Assembly (NCBI GenBank): GCA_029207755.1
Contig: JARCOQ010000006.1
Coordinates: forward strand, 3,326,846-3,390,845
DNA from: Chamaea fasciata
Taxonomy: Eukaryota > Chordata > Aves > Passeriformes > Sylviidae
DNA: 64,000 bases
Reading direction: 5' to 3'
In this document: piece by piece, positions 24,038 through 37,878 of the stretch
Position numbering within the stretch: position 1 is the first letter of the stretch
Layout of the letters: every line of letters starts with the position of its first letter
Made by a program: the position numbers and the translations under genes
The notes under the pieces: generated by a model
What the model saw: the letters and a program-made list of their open reading frames with translations, nothing else
Told to the model about the DNA's origin: nothing
The model's database searches: none

Positions 24038-27000
24038 TTAATGTACAGTGAGAAAATGCATGGTTTTATTGGTGCTGGTTAGGGTCAGCCACAGGAGAAT
24101 TATGGAGGTCATGTGAAATAGGTGCCAATAAAGCTTTTATTATTGTTATACAGACAAAAGAGCATTATGGAAAGAGATCCTTACCAGACCTAACCATGGA
24201 TATTTTGTTCTGTTAACAATCACGTTAGAAAATACAGAGACACTGTAAAAAAAAGCCCTGACTTTTCAAAGCTTTTCAGAACATTAACCTATTATCAAGT
24301 TTTTTGGGATTATTTTCCCCCAGAAAATTAAGGTTTCCTGAAATGAGGCACTGCACACAACTCGTTATTTTAGCTAAATCAAAAGAACTAGGGAACTAAA
24401 AAATAAATCTTGCACTGTCACAAGAGATTATAACTCTCAATTTTGAAATAACATTTAAAATTTCATTTTTGGGTCTGCAACACAAGAAAAAAATCAAGTT
24501 GATTTTTGAATAGCAAGGTAGTCTTCCATTTGTTTGTATTATCCACTGTTTGAATCTGAAGATTTTCTGCCAAAACTTGAAGCTGAGGATTCAGAAGTAA
24601 AAATTAAAATGCTGTTCCCCTTCTTTTATCCAGTCTTGAGTTATTTTAGCAGAGCACTAAACTTTGTTGAGGATTGTAATGAATGTCCACATGTGTTGAT
24701 AGATTGGATTCTCAGATCAAACTTCAAAAACTGTTGGAGCTTAGTGAATTTTGTAAAAACTCATACTTTCTTAAATCTGATTGACTCAGGAGTTTTAGAT
24801 TAATTCCAGGACAGAGCCAATTTCAATCAAAGAAAGTATTAAGAACTTACAGTACAAAACATCCTTTGTACTTTTACAGTTGTGTAAAAGGAAAATTGAT
24901 GCATGGATCAAAGTTAGCCCCCAAATATTACTAACATTGGAGTAAAAATCATGCTAGTTTTCCACTTTGATAGTAAAGTATTTCAAACCGTGTATATGCT
25001 ATGCAAAAATTCGAATGTTCTAGGAAACTTGTGAGAATTACATGAAACTTTATTATATTAAAAATCACGTGTATTTATGATTAATATTAATAAGATGCAA
25101 GTGGGCTCTGCATAGATAGAAAACAGAAAGCATCTCCTTTCCACTGACTTTTGAGTCATTCATCATAAAGGAGGACAACTATTCAACCTTTAAAAGTGTC
25201 ATTGGATCGAGGAAAGTGTTTTCCCTTGTCATGTGAAAATTATGCTTCTCTAAATCATACTTGAGTAAAGCATACATTTTCCCTCTCCAAACAAAAACTC
25301 TTTCACCAATGATATATTTGCAAATGTAAAGCCATAATTTTTTTCAGTAAGTCCAGAAATAATCTTTGTAGAAATCCATGAGTAGCTAGAATTTATATGA
25401 GTCACTAAATGGGGATGAATGTAATTTTCAAATGGTTCTGTAATAGATTATAAATGGTTTGCAATGCTCCAGCATGTGTGGAGATACATATCTGGAGACA
25501 TATACAGTTACATGCATATGAATATGTTTATTATGGTATACAAAACTTACATTTTCATACGGCATGAAAATAGTGTTGAAATGCTTTTAGAAAGGATTGA
25601 ACCTAGTCAAAATTAATATTGTAATGAACTCAGATCCCAGTGTAAATCCATGGAAACCCCAAATGCATTCACTTTCTTGTTCTGAATTATTTTGTTATCA
25701 ATTCTGATTAGTCCTAGAAAACCCTGAAGCAGTAGGAAGGCTGGGTCAAGCACACAGTGAACTCGGTGGTAAAGCTCTGTTTGCTTTCTCTGGTCGAGCA
25801 GCACTGGGAAGTGCTATCTTCCCCAGGATCTCAGTGGGGCTCAGCAGGAAACCCAACCATATCAGCTCCTTCTCATAAGATTCCCCTTTGACTTCCCAAA
25901 CTCCTTGAGTTGTGTTAGGATGGCGCGAGCCAGTTCCCACAGTAATTCATTATGAAACCTGAGCACCTCAGCTCACATTCTGCCCTTGCCAGGACATGAG
26001 AAGTCAACCCAGAAATTTACACAAGCCTCTGGCTATGAATAATAAAATCTACACTGCAGTTAACTGAAATTGGAGCAATAAGTGGCCTTGCTGCAGGAAA
26101 ATTTCCATATTAGACTTCGTAAATGCATGTCTTGCCCAGAGGAAGCTAAAATTCTGCTTAAATGGAGACAGTACAGGAGAAAAAGGTGAGGAGAGCTGAA
26201 GGTGCAGCTTAGTTGTCTGCCGTCCTGACTGAGAGGGAAGAGGTGCCAATGTTCCTTTTATGTCCTTCTTTCATGCAAAATTCTCCCCTCACATCTGCTG
26301 GAGGAGGATAATTAAACTAAGTGATGACTTCTATGTTTAACCTTTTCATCCTATGTTCCTCTTAAATAAAGAGCATATCTAGCCAATATTTTCTACACGT
26401 TTAGGGAGTGGCCATCATTCAGGAAAGGTCAGGTGAATGGCTTTGCATGGCCCCTTACAGCTGTCTGTTTTCGGGAAGATTTTTTGGTGCTCCATGACAA
26501 CACATACCATGGTGCAGAGGCATAAGGGGCAGCTCGGCAGAGAAGATGCAGAAAACTGAATTTCGTGAGGGGAAGAACTCAGCTGGAGGTGGGACTGCTC
26601 TCTTTAGCCAGCACACTATGGTGGTGTGGCCTTCCCACTCCAGGTCACAGACAAATTGTTTTTGCCTTGTCCTGCCCAAATGCTCCAATCTCAAGGCTTA
26701 GCATTCTTGTCTGAGTGTGCATGGGCAAGTTAAAAAGGGTCATGGCACAGGCTTGGGCATGTGTTTGCTCACAGTCTTCACTGTAAACTTACTCCCTGGA
26801 GGTTTTTGGCCTACCAGTCCTCTTTCAGTCTGTGTCAGGGCATTTAGAGGGTAATAAAGTCCATAGACTGCTCCTGGTGGATATCCGACCACCTTGTTTT
26901 GGCAGGGAAGAACCAAGCCATGTCACACCATTTGCACTTAGGACTAGAGGATGGTGCCAGCAGGGTTCCACCTGAAGCCCCCAAACCCCTGCTGTGCATC

Positions 27001-30000
27001 TGCCAAGGGACCACAGTTTCCTTAGTGGGAAGAAGAGGTGGCCTCTCACCACTGTGTGCAGTTCTGGTAGTTTGTGTAGGTGATAAGTACTTTGCAAAGG
27101 AGAGTATTCCTTGCCCACACTTCCTTCTGTCCCCTGCCAGCATCCTTGCAAAAGTCTGGCAAACATCAGCCCTTTAGCAGTATTTATAGCTGTATCTCTA
27201 TCTGATGAGCCACTCTGAAAGTAGGTTAACTCAAAACATACCGCTTTGCTGCTTGGAAATACAGATGTGAAGGGATATCTGGTTCTAATATACAGATCAC
27301 CTTATGGTGTGGCAGGTTTCAGTTTCCACAATAGAGAGTGCATTTGTGCTAGGAGTGATTTAAGCCATTTGGGACCTTCAAAAGCAGAAACCCTTCATGA
27401 ACCTTATTGGAAATGACTACACTTGGTGAAAAAAAAAAAAAAAAAAAGAAGAGAAACTAGAGGGGTGATCCAAGATCACACACATCTAAAGAGTGGAGGA
27501 AACCTTTTCAAATATTGCTTTTCTCACCGAACATGCCTAAGATAAGTGTTTGAGAAGTATCTCCATTCCTTTGTTGAGCTATGAAGTCCTGTTAATGCTA
27601 ATTGAACTATCATTTCATTGCAAAAAGCCACCAGATTTAGTAAAGAAATATTAGCACTATCAATCATATTTTCTACTGCATTTTCCATTTTGTATTTCCC
27701 CTTTAGCTGAAGGAGGCAATGAGGACGACAACAAAGCAGGTTTTTCCTTTCAGATACACCTGGTGGATTTGAGCTCTGATATTTCTCTTTCCCTCAGTAC
27801 ATGGAAATCCCTTAGGAGGAGCAAAATATCAGCATAAAGATCGTCTGTACAGATTGGAAAGAAGGATTTTGCCCTTGGGTCCAAAAGCTGGAATGTTTTC
27901 TGCAGATCATAGACTCCATAAAACATATGTACTTAATAAATAAGCAAACAAGCTTGTGCTTAAGTGAGGCTTCCATGCAGTAAAGGAGAACAACGTTTGA
28001 CAAGTTGGGGTCGAAGGGTTGACACTTACATCCCTTGTATCCCAGAGCCACTTTTTTCAGATATCCACTTTTCAGGTTCACAGCAACTGTGCTTTCGAGG
28101 TGCACAAGAGGAACTTTTCAGAAGCTTCTACCAGGTGATCTGAAATGGTGCTTCCTCACAGATCTGAATGACCCCATGCAGAAAATGCACGGAATATGCC
28201 TGCCCTGTCAAAGGGGGAACCAAATGAGCTGGGAAGTCTTTCCATCATTCCCATCTACCTTCTCACTGCCTGCACAGGTCAGCAGGGAAAAGAGCAGAGG
28301 GGAAGCAGCTGGAATGATGCCAGCACCTGGGGCTTTTGGCAGCCCTCTGCAGCAGGAGCTTGGGGTCTTCTGTGGAGCTGTCAGCAGGTAAAACACTCTG
28401 CTGTGTTTCTCAGAGCTGCTGAAACATGATGTGCTCTGTCTCCACCTTTGGCAGAGCTCTCCTGACCCTGCCTTGCTCCTTGCTTAGGGTGAGGCAGATT
28501 GGATCCCCTTGGCAGCCCCGACGGGTCACCAAGGCTTGGTCAGGCCCGAGGAGCTGTCCTCTTACATTTAGCGAGAGGGAAAAAATCCCACCAGCTGCTT
28601 GCAATTGCTAAGACACTAAGCACAGATTTTGCTTTCACAACTGACCGTTTGGACAGCCATGATAGCCAGACTTGGCAAGATCTTATCAGTTTTGTCTGTC
28701 GGGCCAGAGGCCTGACCACCTCCTGGGCTCCCCATCGACTCTGCACAGGGTTTGCTGGGATGGAGGACGCGTGTGTTAAACAAGGTGGGCTCTCCACAGC
28801 AGCAAGCACCTCATCCCAGCGCCTCCTGCTTCCCACTTGGGGCAGGGGCTGCAGTGAAGTCAGATGTCAAATCTGATAGATTACCTTGACTTTCACTGTG
28901 CAGAGAGGCAAGGGGGACACCTGTAGAGGGTCATCAGTTTCCCCTCTCTGTGCATCCCTGCCTGGCAGGGATGATGGCTACTGCAAGTGCTGCCAAAATT
29001 GCTGTACAGGACATTGACATTAAACCAAACACCTATCTTCTAGTTGTTTGATGCAGGTTGAAGAGAAGACCACTTTTAGTTCTTCATTTTCTGGTTGTTT
29101 TTGTCTTGTTTGGCCAGGATAATCCTTCCCCCTTCCTCTGTTCGTGCCTTTTACTGTGAAGAACAGCAGAAGCAGACCAAGGACCTGACTCATCACTCCA
29201 CCTTTAGCTTATCCTTAAAAATGTATGTACATAGCCTCAAAACTATGTCAGTACAAAGCTTCATGGCAGCCATTCCCTTGCATAAAAGGCAAGTTTTGTG
29301 TGATTTTCACCAAATTGTTGCATGGTACAGTGAAGTCAAAGTAAAGTTCAGTTGAGGATAAAAAACACACTAGATTAAATTTGCTTGGATTTGTTGTCCT
29401 TTTAGTCCACAGGGATAAAAAACAATTGATTCATCTGGAACTCTTCATTTCCACCATAATTTAAGTTGTTTTATTAAGTGCAACAACTATACTATTCTGA
29501 GTTAACTACACTTGGTTATGTGTTCAATTCAGAAAAAAAAAAAAAAAGGTGTGACAATGAAATATTTCCTTGGACTTTCTTTTTTTGTGTTGATCAAGGA
29601 AGTCTTGTGGGCACCCACCCCTGAGATCAACAGAGAATTAAAAAGAGACTATGATTCAGAGTCAAAAAGAGCAAGCATCTTTTTGCCTGTTGCTTTCTAT
29701 ATTGTGCTGAAGTGTTCCTACACACAGGTTTCCCCTTTGCATATCTCTACTAATGTCAATTTAAAACCAAACCAAAACAAAAAACCGAAATCCACTGAGA
29801 CCTGACTCAAAGAAGAGATATCTTAGCCTTATGAGGTATAAATTAAAATGCAGGTTATCCCTGAGAAATATGAGTCTGAGGAATTCAAACTACTTCTTTC
29901 CATAAGGACCAAATCTAATGATGGATGGGAAGGATTAATGAGGATTTTAGAAGTCCCTGCATCTTGCTGATTCTAAGTAACACACAGTATTAAAAGAGTT

Positions 30001-30591
30001 TTGGAAACCTTTCTGACACCTAACAAGGACTTATAAACTCTTCAGTTTAAATTTAAATTCAGATTAATATTCCAGATTAGTTTGCCACTACCAATTTTGT
30101 AAACTCTAACAAATGCCAGTTACTGTACCTGTACCTAATCAGTTATTTATCAGGATATATAGATGCAGATTATTTAAAATTCTACCACAATCAGCATGAT
30201 TAAGAAAAGAATCATAAAAATCTCAAGGTTGTCTTTCACAGAGTCTCAATCTGGGGAAATTTTTGACTGGTACGTAAGTTAATATGGTTTCCATTTAACA
30301 AGAGCGGTTTGGATCTGAACGAAATCTGAGGAAAGAAATTATAAAACTGAGCCTTTCCTTGAGCTGGAATCTTCTGGATCTGACCTATTTCAAGGTAGTG
30401 ATTTTGACCATAGGCCACATGTTCTTTGTTTTGGACTTATTTCTATTCTGCAGTCTTATCTGATGTTTCTTCCATGTGCACATTTAGCCAGCCCTCCTTG
30501 GTTTGAAACAGTACACTTGCAAGGCAATGCATGGGAAGGAATTTTTGCTAGTGGGAATCAGCCTTTTGCATATTTTCCTTGTGTAAACTAA

Positions 30592-30631
30592 GTCAATAAG
30601 AAAAGTGTCTGGTCAATAAGAAAAGTGTCTA
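30592..30631. repeat. 20-bp tandem duplication
   Basis: GTCAATAAGAAAAGTGTCT occurs twice in direct tandem with a 20-bp period. Confidence 0.9.
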
Positions 30632-32038
30632 GCCATTCTGCACTAATTTTAAAAGTGTATAAAATATTTCTCTCCCCACTGCTTTAGTTTCCTCTTCTAA
30701 TCTTCTTTCAAAATATGTGCCTGTATTTACTTGAAGCTGCAATTAATGTAAGCAAAACATAGGTGAAAATAAGATGACACAGAGGAACGTCTTTGCTAAT
30801 CCTTGACTGGAGACATGATGAGTAGATACCTTTCAATTGCTTAAAGACCAGCGCAGGGTTTGGTGTAACTGAAGACCAAATGGACCTTTTCACAGTGCAC
30901 CTCAAGGCTGCATCCCTCTCCTGACCAAGGAGACACCTCTGCAAAGTGCTCTCAACACAGCCTTATGGGTGTGTTTTTCTCATTTCTCACTAAAAGTTTA
31001 TTCAAAGTGAAGAACAGGTGAGATCCATGGTGTAAAAACCCTCCAAAATAGTTCTGGTGCTGCAGAACCTCTTGGGCTGTTTGCAGGTGTTATGAGAGCA
31101 CAGTGCAGGTAACCCATCTCAGACAAAAACCACTGCTGAGGTCCAGGTGGATTAAGAGTTTCTTCTAACAGTTCTGTATTGCACAATCCAAATGTACACT
31201 AAACTTAGATCTGTACTTCTGCCAAGTCGCAATTTATAAATAAAAGGTTTCAGAGTAAGCCAATTTTCCTACTTAGTTTTAATAGCTAATACTCTGAAAA
31301 CCTCAAGACTAATTAAATTGTTCATTGTCCTGCTGCATTTAATTATTCAGATATTGATCTAACATCTTAACACACAAGACAAAATAGTGACACATTTTAT
31401 ATTTGGAAATGGAAAAAATAGGAAGCAGACCTGCTTTGAAAATCATTTAGCAGTTAATAACTGAGCTCAAAGAGCAGTTTCCAAGTGTTGATTTATTTAA
31501 TGAGCCACATAGACTTTTCGTCTACTTTAAAAAAAATGAAAAAAGAAGAAAAAGAAGGGAAAAATAGTAGAAAGAAACCTAACAATAAGAATCCTAAACA
31601 AACAAGCAAAACCCTAGAAAACTACCCATAAAGCCCGCCTCAAATTTCACATCTAGCTGAAAAAATACCCTACACAGTAAATTGCCAAATCCATGTGTCT
31701 CTACAAAGATGGAAACAAGTAATTAGTAAAATCAGAACAGCACAGGGCAGTCCTGTGTTCAGTTCTGACCCTCCCTAAGAGAACCTCTGACCTTGGACTA
31801 ATAAATATTTAGCTTGCCTTGTTTCTCCACTGCCTGAAAACTGAGCCTCATATATTTCCCTGTTTTACTGTTGTCTTGATTAAGGTCCCCATCTTTCTGA
31901 TACGGGACTTGGTCTTTCTGGGTACTTAGCCTTGGGACTGAAATAGAACCCACACAATACAGAACAAGCTGCTCTATAAAGACAATCTTGTCAAGGTTCT
32001 TTTTTTGAAAGAATGAGTTTGTGTTCCTCCTTAGGTTT

Positions 32039-32096
32039 TTCTTCTTCTTCTTCTTCTTCTTCTTCTTTTTTCTTTTTTTTTTTTTTTTTTTTTTTC
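32039..32096. repeat. (TTC)n followed by poly-T
   Basis: About nine TTC/TCT units run into a T-rich stretch of about 28 bases. Confidence 0.9.
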
Positions 32097-32724
32097 CCAT
32101 TTGAATGCCTTGGAAATATCATCTAATTCGTAGGAAGCTTTCTCATAACTTTTTTTGGAAAAGCTATTTTCTCCTTCCCAACCACAATCTGTAAAGCTTT
32201 TTGAGAATGAGAAACACAGATGTTCTGGGTCCACCAGAATTACTTCCACTTTTATTGTTACATAAAACAGAAAAAGAGAACCTGGGTTATTTGTAGTGGA
32301 AATAATCTATAATTTAGTCATTTACAGCTCACCTAGACACCATAATGTGCACAGAAACTTATGAATATTGCACACAGTTTGTCTCATCCACAAGACACGT
32401 TTAGCAGAGGCACTGTGCCCTGATAGTGCCTAATAAACTCCACTGACTGTGAAGACAGGTCATGCTGACATGTCCAGAACATCGTTAAGTTGCTTAAAAG
32501 TAGCTACTTAGTGTGTTTTGATATTCCCAAAGTCATCCAAGATATTTACACAGGACTTCAGTTATGACCCAGGAATTTTGGGGGACTCACATGGTGCTGG
32601 AGCAGGGCCATTTAATGCTACATGGCTTGAGTGACACCAGACACACTGCTCTGGGAACTGATTCCCACTTGCAAAGACTGTGAGACAAATGGCATTATTA
32701 ATGTCTAGGTTTGTGGGTTTCTTG

Positions 32725-32812
32725 CGTTGTTTTATTTTTTGTTTGTTTTTTTGTTTTGTTTTGTTTTGTTTGGGTTTTTCTTTGTTTGTTTGTTTTTGTT
32801 TTTTTTTTTCCC
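32725..32812. repeat. T/G-rich low-complexity tract (TTTTG and TTTG units)
   Basis: Irregular TTTTG, TTTG and TTTGTTTG units, strongly strand-asymmetric. Confidence 0.85.
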
Positions 32813-35800
32813 CAGAGGACACACTGAAAAAGTGAAGTTATTTGCCAAACTATAGGCAACTATTCCCGCTGGATTTGATTTGGCCTGCCGGATGTATGCC
32901 CTACGGTCAGAAGATTCATTGGAGGAGAGCCAATTCTCCTGCTGTGGAGCAAGAAAAAGACAACTGCCATAGAGCAATTCAGTTGCCTTAGCTGTCCCGC
33001 CAGTGACACTTAGGCTGCCTTCAACTTGCTTCTGGGGCACAAGTAAAAAAGATCATGAAACTAGCAGAAGACAATGGGGTGCTCTTGACACCTCTGAAAT
33101 GGAGATTTCACTGCAAGAGTAATGCAGATGGCTGTCCCAGCTCTGGGGACCTCCTCATCCCAGGCAGCACAGACCAGACACTCAGATGGGAGGGGCAAAG
33201 CTGAAGCTGCTACAGTGAGGGAGCACAGGAGAGAGACAGACTATAAGAAAGGCTTCCTATGCCTTAATCCATGCCAAGGTTGTGCTTCCACTCTAGACTT
33301 TGATCTTGCAAGCTGTTAAGATCCTATGGCTGGTCATTAGATAGTTCTGGAATAATATTTTTGTTGGAAAGAAGTAAACTTAAAAATTTTAAAAGCAACA
33401 TGTATCTCAGTACAATGGCTCAGCAGGGGATTGACTGAAAGCCTGACAAATGGGAGACATTGTTTTATGCAAAAAATGCAGCGTGCTCTGCCTTGCACCA
33501 GGAGAAAACATGGATTTTCCTTGAACTGGATCGAACACCCTTTATAGGTAAAATATACATTCAGGAACAGCATATGGCATCTGCTCATTATTGCACAATT
33601 CACTGGGTGGTAACTCCTAAGCTGTGTCTCCAACTCAGAGTAACTGACACCAGATAATACAGTTGGGATTAATCCAGGCCTTATGAAGTGTTCCAAAAAC
33701 TCGGAGCTAATTACTAGGCTTGAGATTCCCAGATTGGCATGTGGTGTGAAAAAAATGTTCTGCAATTGAAGGGAAAGCATAAATTTTGCCAGGGCTTTAT
33801 TTTGCCAGAAAACTTGCTTTCCTCTCTGATTATTTATTGTTAATCTCAGAGAAGTGTCTTACATGTGTCAGTGAGTTTCTTTTTGAATCTGCTAGTCCAG
33901 ATCCTAGTGCCCTTTAAAAAATTACCTTATAAAAAACATCAGGAAAAAAAATAAATCTGGTTTCCAGTCTGGCAAAGACAGTAGAATCGACTGTCATAAA
34001 CTATAGCAGATCACTTTGCAGTTACATTAAAATCAAGTTTAATAACATTAAAGTTTGTACGTGATGGGAAATGCCACTTTAAATTCTTTCACCATCTGTT
34101 GCTTAATAGTCAGCCATGAGTATTTCCCTTCCATTTCTCCTTTCCTTGGAATGGTTAATGCACAGACACAAGCTTTTAAAGGCTCTGCTCAGGGCGGGGT
34201 GTTGGAAGGGGAGCAGAAGGACCTTGGCTGGGCTGGAATGGGAGAGTGGCATCTGCTGATAGGTATCAGGGACTGAAATTTCACTCACCAGAAACTGCTT
34301 TATCACAGTGAAATTATTCAAGAACTAAGTTGGTTATTAAACCTTTTCTCAATGGATCCCGCCTGCTTAGATTTTGGAATTGTTGCTGGAATAATCTGCT
34401 GGAGAGTTACAGAAATGTAGGTGAACCATTTGTTATTTATTTATTTGTTTCACGGTATATCTCTTTGCTGCAACTGTCGAGCCCTTCCTTCTGCCATCTA
34501 AACAGCACCATCTTCAGGCACATTTAAAACCTATCCATTACCTAGCGGTGACCTAGCTGCTCCTCGTACTGGGAATGCTCTTTTTCTGATGCTGAAATTG
34601 CACATCTCCTCCTTCTGTTTTTTTTTTTTTTCCCTGGGCATTGTCTTTAAGTGTTGACGCTTGTCAAAACTATTCTATCACCCCAAGGTGCGACTACCAA
34701 CCCCCTTCCAGTTGCACCCATTTTGTCTGTGTGATTGAATCTTTTCTCAAGTGGACAGTTAAATTTTCTTCAAAGAGTTTTACCATTATACCTGTTTCAT
34801 ACTGTTTTTTTTCTATCGTTTACTGTGGATTTTTTTTTTTGACTGATCTCCTCCGTGGAAAGACCAAATCTCTTTTCATTGGTATGTTCAAACAATACAT
34901 TTCCACTTTCTGTTTTCACCCTTGAAAGAGATGAAGAGATTTCTAGATCAACTCTATTTTGTTATCTACTTGTCTTAAACGTGTATTTTTAACACAAGGA
35001 AAATCCAGTAAAGTCAAAAGAAATGCATGAGTTATTAGGCTCTAGCAATTATGTTTGTTTCATATGTAAACAAAACAAGTCTCAGCTTGGTGAGTATTAA
35101 AACCTCAGGAGCATGCAATGAGAGATACTCAGTACATTTATAATGCCATCCTAACCACCTACTGTTATTTCCCCCAACAAAATGCCATTTGCATGGTTTG
35201 TTTATTCCTCGATTTTTTTTTTCTTATAATAGTCCAAAGGCAAACAAACAAAAAATCTACACAGCAGGTCTGTGTTCAGCCACTGTGCAGTTTTCTGGAG
35301 CTGTTGGAAGATGAAGCAGATACAGGCAGAGCCTCATCCCCTTCAACCCACCGCCCACCCGTGCGGCGCAAGGCGGGTTGTAAAGAGATTTATTTAGCTC
35401 TTCATGGCAATGTTTGGCCTCTAAGACTTAAACACGGCAGCTGCTTCTGCCCTTTGCTTGACAGCTGGTAAATGACGGGGAGATGCAGCCCCTCTTTCCT
35501 GACCTCTCCTTGCAAAGAGGAGGATAGTGTTTAACTTCAAGGAGGGTGTTCACATCCAGCCAGCACTGCCTCCGCTGAGTTTCCCTCGACTCCGTAGGAT
35601 CTCTCCACCTGTGGTCACTGTGTCTTGCAGCACTGATAGAGAAAGCACAAGTTCTGCTGCCTTTGCTCCGTTTGACAGACCAACAACGCGTTGACACTTG
35701 AGGTTTTCGTTTGTCTTTATTTGGGAAAGAAAAATTCCTCGGTACTAAAACAGCTGGATTTGCCAATTTTTCTGTTTTACTGCGAGAGATAATTTTGTCG

Positions 35801-35914
35801 AAGTTTTCACGTGGTAATTACGGTTAACCTCTGCGCGGCGTCTGCAGGAAATGCTGCAGCAGGGTTCCAGCTCGAGTTCCCGAATGAGAAGAGAGAGTAA
35901 ATGCGCCGGGGGCT

Positions 35915-35979
35915 TGTCCCGGTGTCCCCGTGTCCCGGTGTCCCCGTGTGTTGGTGTCCCCGTGTCCCGGTGTCCCGGC
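35915..35979. repeat. GGTGTCCCCGTGTCCC minisatellite
   Basis: A 16-bp unit in about four copies with small changes, inside the isolated GC-rich block. Confidence 0.85.
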
Positions 35980-36926
35980 CGGGGCGGTGGGTGTGTGACC
36001 CAGCCGTGCAGCTCCTCAGACACTGCATTTCTCTCGAGAAACGGGTTATTCCTCACCCCTGCTCGGTCTCCTCCTGCCCGCAGAGCCGCCCCGGGGCCGA
36101 GAGCCGGGACGGGGCACACGGAGCTCGGGCGGGCGATGCTTTTCCCCGGGGGAAGCGGGAGGGAGATGGGAAAGAGTCTCGGCCCCTCGGGAGTCCGTGC
36201 GGAGGTCCGAGGCCGGGTAAACCATGCCCTGGAAGGCAGAGTACCGCCGTGCCTCATTCCCTTGGGCCCGGGGGGAAAGGGCTGTGCTGAGGGATGGAAC
36301 TTGGCGACAAAGAGGGGCAGCAAGGTTGCCCCCCACCCCGGATAGGGACTAGACTGTTCATAGTAGAGAGGCTTTGCGATGTCTTACAGCCAGTGATAAA
36401 ATTCTTGTGGCCTGCTTTTGGGCGAGAGGTCGCCTTTGCGGGTTAATTTAAGGAGACGGAAGAAGCTGCGGTACCGGCCGGGAGGGGAAGGATGGGAAAG
36501 TACCGAGGCCACGCTGGAGGGGCCGGCCGAGGGAAGGGGGACAGCGCGGAGCTCCCCACGGCCTCGGGCTGATGCTCAGCCCGTCTCCAGGGCCACGCGG
36601 GTCCGTCTCCGCCCTGTGGGTCCGGCCCGGTTCGGCAGCCGCAGGTTCCGCAGCTCCCGCAGTCCCGTCCCCAGGCCTGGGCTCAGCTCCGGGCGGGGAG
36701 CAGGGAGCCCATGGCTTCGTCCCGACGTGCCGTGGCCTTCCCCCACCAGGGGAACTACCGTCCCCTGGGCGGGCAGATCCCCAAGATCCCCCTGGCGATG
36801 TGGTCCCCTAACAGGCCCCGGAGGGCCTGCGGCTCCCCCTCACTCCCCGAAGGGCACCGGGGGCTCGGGGGGCTGCGCCCGCCACCCTTTCCACTCCTGA
36901 GAATAAGCATAGACAAAGGAAAAGTT

Positions 36927-37057
36927 TCTTTTCTTTTCTTTTCTTTTCTTTTCTTTTCTTTTCTTTTCTTTTCTTTTCTTTTCTTTTCTTTTCTTTTCTT
37001 TTCTTTTCTTTTCTTTTCTTTTCTTTTCTTTTCTTTTCTTTTCTTTTCTTTTTTCTT
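36927..37057. repeat. (TTTTC)n pentanucleotide array
   Basis: About 26 near-perfect TTTTC units. Degenerate pyrimidine sequence continues to about 37120. Confidence 0.95.
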
Positions 37058-37734
37058 ATCCTCTCCCCTGCTCCTTTTCTTTTTCCTTTTCTTTTTCCTT
37101 CCTTTTTTTTTTTTTTTTTTGGTCCCGTTTTTTCTCTTTTTGACTCTGTTTGTTTTACTTTTTGAGTTAAAGCCGTTTTTCAACTTCATTTCGTTTTGCC
37201 AGACCCTCTGGGCCCGGGAGCCCAGGTCCCACGGCCTCGCTGAGGAAGCAGCAGTGGGGGACTCTCACCTTTCCCGAAGCCTTTGCAGGGCAGAGCCCGG
37301 GCCGCCCCCTTGGAAAAGCGGGACCAGCGCAGCCGGGTCCTCTGCGGAGAGGCGAGGAGGCATGGAAGACAGAGAATTAAATTTCTGCCCACCCAAAGCA
37401 GCTTCTCTTCACAGCTGGGAGGTGTATTCGATCAGTCCCCAGCGCCCCCAGGCCAGCCGGGTACCCCCGGCCCCGGGACCCCGTCCCGGCCGCCCCATAG
37501 CCCCGGCGGGGTGCGGAGCCGGAGCCGCGGGGCCGGGGTGAGGAGCAACCGAGCCCCGACCCGCCGGGGGCTCTGCATTCGATCGCCTTCCCTCGGCCCC
37601 CGATAAAATGATGGTCATTTTACACGACACAGGTGCGGGGTGAGGGTATCCTCACAGAACCCTCCTGAAGGAAGGAATATTTTTTCTTCAGGAATCTATC
37701 TCCTTCCCTCCTTTAGCTTTATCCCGGAGCAGAG

Positions 37735-37844
37735 GGGGTTTTTGTGGGTTTTTTTTGGTGTTTTTTTTTGTTTGTTTGTTTGTTTGTGGGTTTTTGTTTT
37801 TCTTGTTGTTTTTTGTTTGGTTGGTTTTTGTTTGTTTGGGGTTT

Positions 37845-37875
<31 letters not shown>

Positions 37876-37878
37876 CTT
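37735..37878. repeat. T/G-rich low-complexity tract (TTTG)n
   Basis: TTTG, GGTTTTT and GTTTTT units with almost no A or C on the plus strand. Confidence 0.85.

Larger units (their letters stand above)
23961..35250. other. AT-rich gene desert
   Basis: About 11 kb without any supportable exon, RNA gene or identifiable transposon. It holds a T-tract at 24009-24039, an A-tract at 27429-27447, (TTC)n plus poly-T at 32039-32096, and a TTTG/TTTTG-rich tract at 32725-32812. A 20-bp perfect tandem duplication lies at 30592-30631. Confidence 0.55.
35830..37600. promoter_or_regulatory. Isolated GC/CpG-rich block in the gene desert
   Basis: GC content and CpG frequency rise sharply here compared with the AT-rich flanks (35830-36330, 36480-36890 and 37200-37600). 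A (TTTTC)n array splits the block. No known protein is recognisable in any reading frame. It could be the promoter of an unannotated transcript or a distal regulatory CpG island. No transcript evidence. Confidence 0.4.

Noticed and set aside
36711..37541. Plus-strand open frame in the isolated GC-rich block
   Set aside because: The middle is a translation of (TTTTC)n and the ends match nothing recognisable. High GC alone explains the absence of stops.
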